64,000 nt of DNA from assembly GCA_009746045.1 (NCBI GenBank), contig RPFO01001237.1, positions 62,001 to 126,000 of the forward strand. The letters run 5' to 3'. The notes beneath the pieces are model-generated. The model was not told where the DNA came from and did no database searches. It saw only the letters and a list, made by a program, of their open reading frames with translations. A program made the translations under genes and the position numbers. Below, one piece after another: positions 62,311 to 64,000 of this stretch. Source of the stretch: Mesostigma viride (taxonomy: Eukaryota > Streptophyta > Mesostigmatophyceae > Mesostigmatales > Mesostigmataceae). The number at the start of each line of letters is the position of its first letter. Positions within the stretch are counted from its first letter, which is position 1.

Positions 62311-64000
62311 ATTGCATCGCCATCCTGGGAATCCAAGAACACCGGCGCACAGCTTCGAGCTCTACCGGCCTTAATGCTGATGTACCATTGACGGCTAGCG
62401 GTTTTATTATGGAGGCGGCAACGGTGCAGGGAACGGGGGCGTCGGTCTCCTCTGCTTCCCGCTCGCCGTACGCCACGTACATGGGCGAGCCCCAGCTGGC
62501 CAACGCCCGCCTCCTCGTGGCCATCTTCCATATTCGGTGGATGGCCAGTTGACCTACGCCGTGACGGTGTGCGTCGGTTACGCACCGCAGTGACCGCACT
62601 CCGGCCACCCTGAACAAGATCGCAAGGACTTCTTTGCTGAGCTGGAGAAACTGGCGAACGCACGGCACCGGCCTTGGTCGCAACTACCTCGCGCTCTGCT
62701 ACTGGACGCCAACGCAACGCTTCCACAAGGTACTGCATGGAGGATGTCAGCACGCCCCTGATAGTACGGTCTGGCTCCAATTAATGGCAACACTGCGTGC
62801 ACTTTTTGCTGATTTGCTTACGACATGCGATTTGGTGACTGCCAACACCCGCTTTCGACATAGTCATGATGCTCTGGTCACGCACATCTCGCCAACTGCA
62901 TGGCACTGTGCAAAGCTGCCTCGACTAAGTTGTAGTGCACAAGCGTCACCACTACTTAGGGCTGGCACATCCGCCGCATACCGAACACGGACATGTTCGG
63001 GCGAATACCGAACATGTGCGGTGTTCGGGTCGGCAAAAATGTTCGGCCGAACATGTGCTGTTCGGGTTCGGGTCACCTGGAAACTTACAGAACATGTTCG
63101 TGTCCGTATTCGGGTTACCCTGGGAACCGGGCGAACATGTTCGCCTCTGACCCGGTACCGAACATTTTCTGGCGGAATCCCTGTAGTACCATCCAGTGAT
63201 CCGACTAGGCAACGCTTCTCTGATGAAAAAGCGGCCTAGATTAGTCCGCCGACACGCTGGCAAGAGCAAAGCTGTTGTACGGTAGTAGAATTGTCTAAGC
63301 ACGACCGGACTAGTTTAGGTAATGATTACGTAATCATTATTAATTTATTGCGTATTATGAAAAGTGACAACAAACTATGTATAGTTTCTCACTTATTTTA
63401 ATTTATTTAATGAATTGTTCGTGTTCGGTAAAATGTTCGGGTATGTTCGGGCTCGGGTTCGGGTCACTTAATCCTAAACAGTACATGTTCGTGTTCGTGT
63501 TCGGGTCACCTGGGAATGTACCGAACATGTTCGGGTTCGGGTTCGGGTACTCTCCCCAGGTGTTCGTGTTCGTGTCCGGGTCGAGAAAAGACCCGGATGT
63601 GCCAGCCCTACCACTACTTCTGTACTAGAGCTCTGCTCGCTCACACGTGACCCCCTGGTGCGCTCAGATCATCGCATCGTAATCACCCCCATTCGCCTGC
63701 GATTCCCCTCGCACTTTCGTAAGCACGTGGTACCCCTGATGTGCGGAAACTGCAGTTGCTTGCGAAATCTGACGAAGCTCTGGAGTACTTCCCTGAAAAT
63801 TGAAAAACTCGCTCACAAGCGTGCGGCAGAGGAGTTCGTCGACAGGCTGGACATGTATCGATCCCGGCCAGCCACGCCCGGCTGCCGGCCCGCTGCCAGC
63901 GCCCGGCATCCGCACTTCGGCACCTCGCTGGCGAGCTGCCCTGCGGCAGGGACCCTGCTTCTATACCGGCCTGGCCCCCCGACGCGGGCACCCGCCACTT
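62310..64000 (+). pseudogene. LINE ORF2 endonuclease region, interrupted by a hAT element
   Basis: Plus-strand pieces of an apurinic-endonuclease-like domain appear in order: LGIQEHR (62327-62347), TYMGEPQLANARLLVAIFHI (62475-62535), AVTVCVGYAPQ, FFAELEKLANARHRPWSQLP and LLLDANATL (62630-62725), TCDLVTANTRFRH (62822-62860), and VVVHKRHHYFCTRALLAHT with the hAT element removed. The catalytic SDHR motif follows at about 63665-63677, then IVITPIRLRFP. Stops and frameshifts break it. It runs off the window end. Confidence 0.8.
62957..63610. mobile_element. Non-autonomous hAT-type element, 654 bp
   Basis: Perfect terminal inverted repeats TAGGGCTGGCACATCC / GGATGTGCCAGCCCTA, flanked by the 8-bp duplication CCACTACT (62949-62956 and 63611-63618). 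An 8-bp duplication and YAGGG termini are hAT hallmarks. The interior has no transposase but many copies of GTTCGGGT and the palindrome CGAACATGTTCG near both ends, which may be transposase-binding repeats. It interrupts the LINE endonuclease frame. Confidence 0.92.

Noticed and set aside
62156..62760. Twin-primed (5'-inverted) LINE insertion
   Set aside because: A minus-strand 3' end abuts a plus-strand ORF2 start, which fits twin priming. However, the plus-strand part runs on past the window end and no convincing target duplication was found, so two separate elements are equally likely.

Overview
This window looks like nuclear DNA of a green-lineage alga, most likely a chlorophyte. It has multi-exon genes with GT-AG introns, a TTTAGGG (plant-type) telomere-repeat array, TGTAA motifs downstream of genes (the usual chlorophyte poly(A) signal), plastid-type gene content and very large amounts of simple repeats. 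The species cannot be named from sequence alone. I see no prokaryotic features, rRNA, intact tRNA gene or CRISPR array.

Layout. 1-3205: repeats and intergenic DNA. 3206-5550 (+): four-exon CysQ/SAL1-type 3'(2'),5'-bisphosphate nucleotidase. 5850-23590: transposon nest. It holds an inverted-repeat element, an L1-like ORF1 remnant, a complete 10.8 kb Ty3/gypsy LTR retrotransposon (8105-18868) inserted in that LINE with a GCCCC target duplication, several LINE 3' ends, an ORF1-only LINE and a tRNA-like SINE. 24061-27992 (-): three-exon BolA-family protein with a plastid-like leader. 28884-46804 (+): sixteen-exon gene whose spliced 664-residue product carries two nucleosome assembly protein (NAP) domains in tandem and a hydrophobic C-terminal tail. 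46780-47420: minisatellite and an interstitial telomere array. 47420-53820: SINE, dispersed-repeat and LINE ORF2 remnants. 54592-61757 (+): kinesin-like gene with a degenerate motor and long coiled coil. 62160-64000: LINE ORF2 endonuclease region split by a 654 bp hAT-type non-autonomous element with an 8 bp target duplication.

Exon structures were worked out by hand from splice consensus, reading phase and family similarity. All host-gene junctions given keep the frame, except one poly-G frameshift near the kinesin 3' end.

The most unusual signal spans the host genes. Introns repeatedly contain extra, decaying copies of the adjacent exon edge together with its splice site: SAL1 exon 3, BolA exon 2, NAP exons 6, 9, 13, 15 and 16, and kinesin exons 1 and 2. 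Several have become minisatellites. Other notable signals are the double-NAP fusion, a LINE 3' stem-loop with compensatory changes between copies, ORF1-only LINEs, an RNase H1-type hybrid-binding domain at the head of the gypsy element, and a GC-rich accessory ORF between its integrase and 3' LTR.
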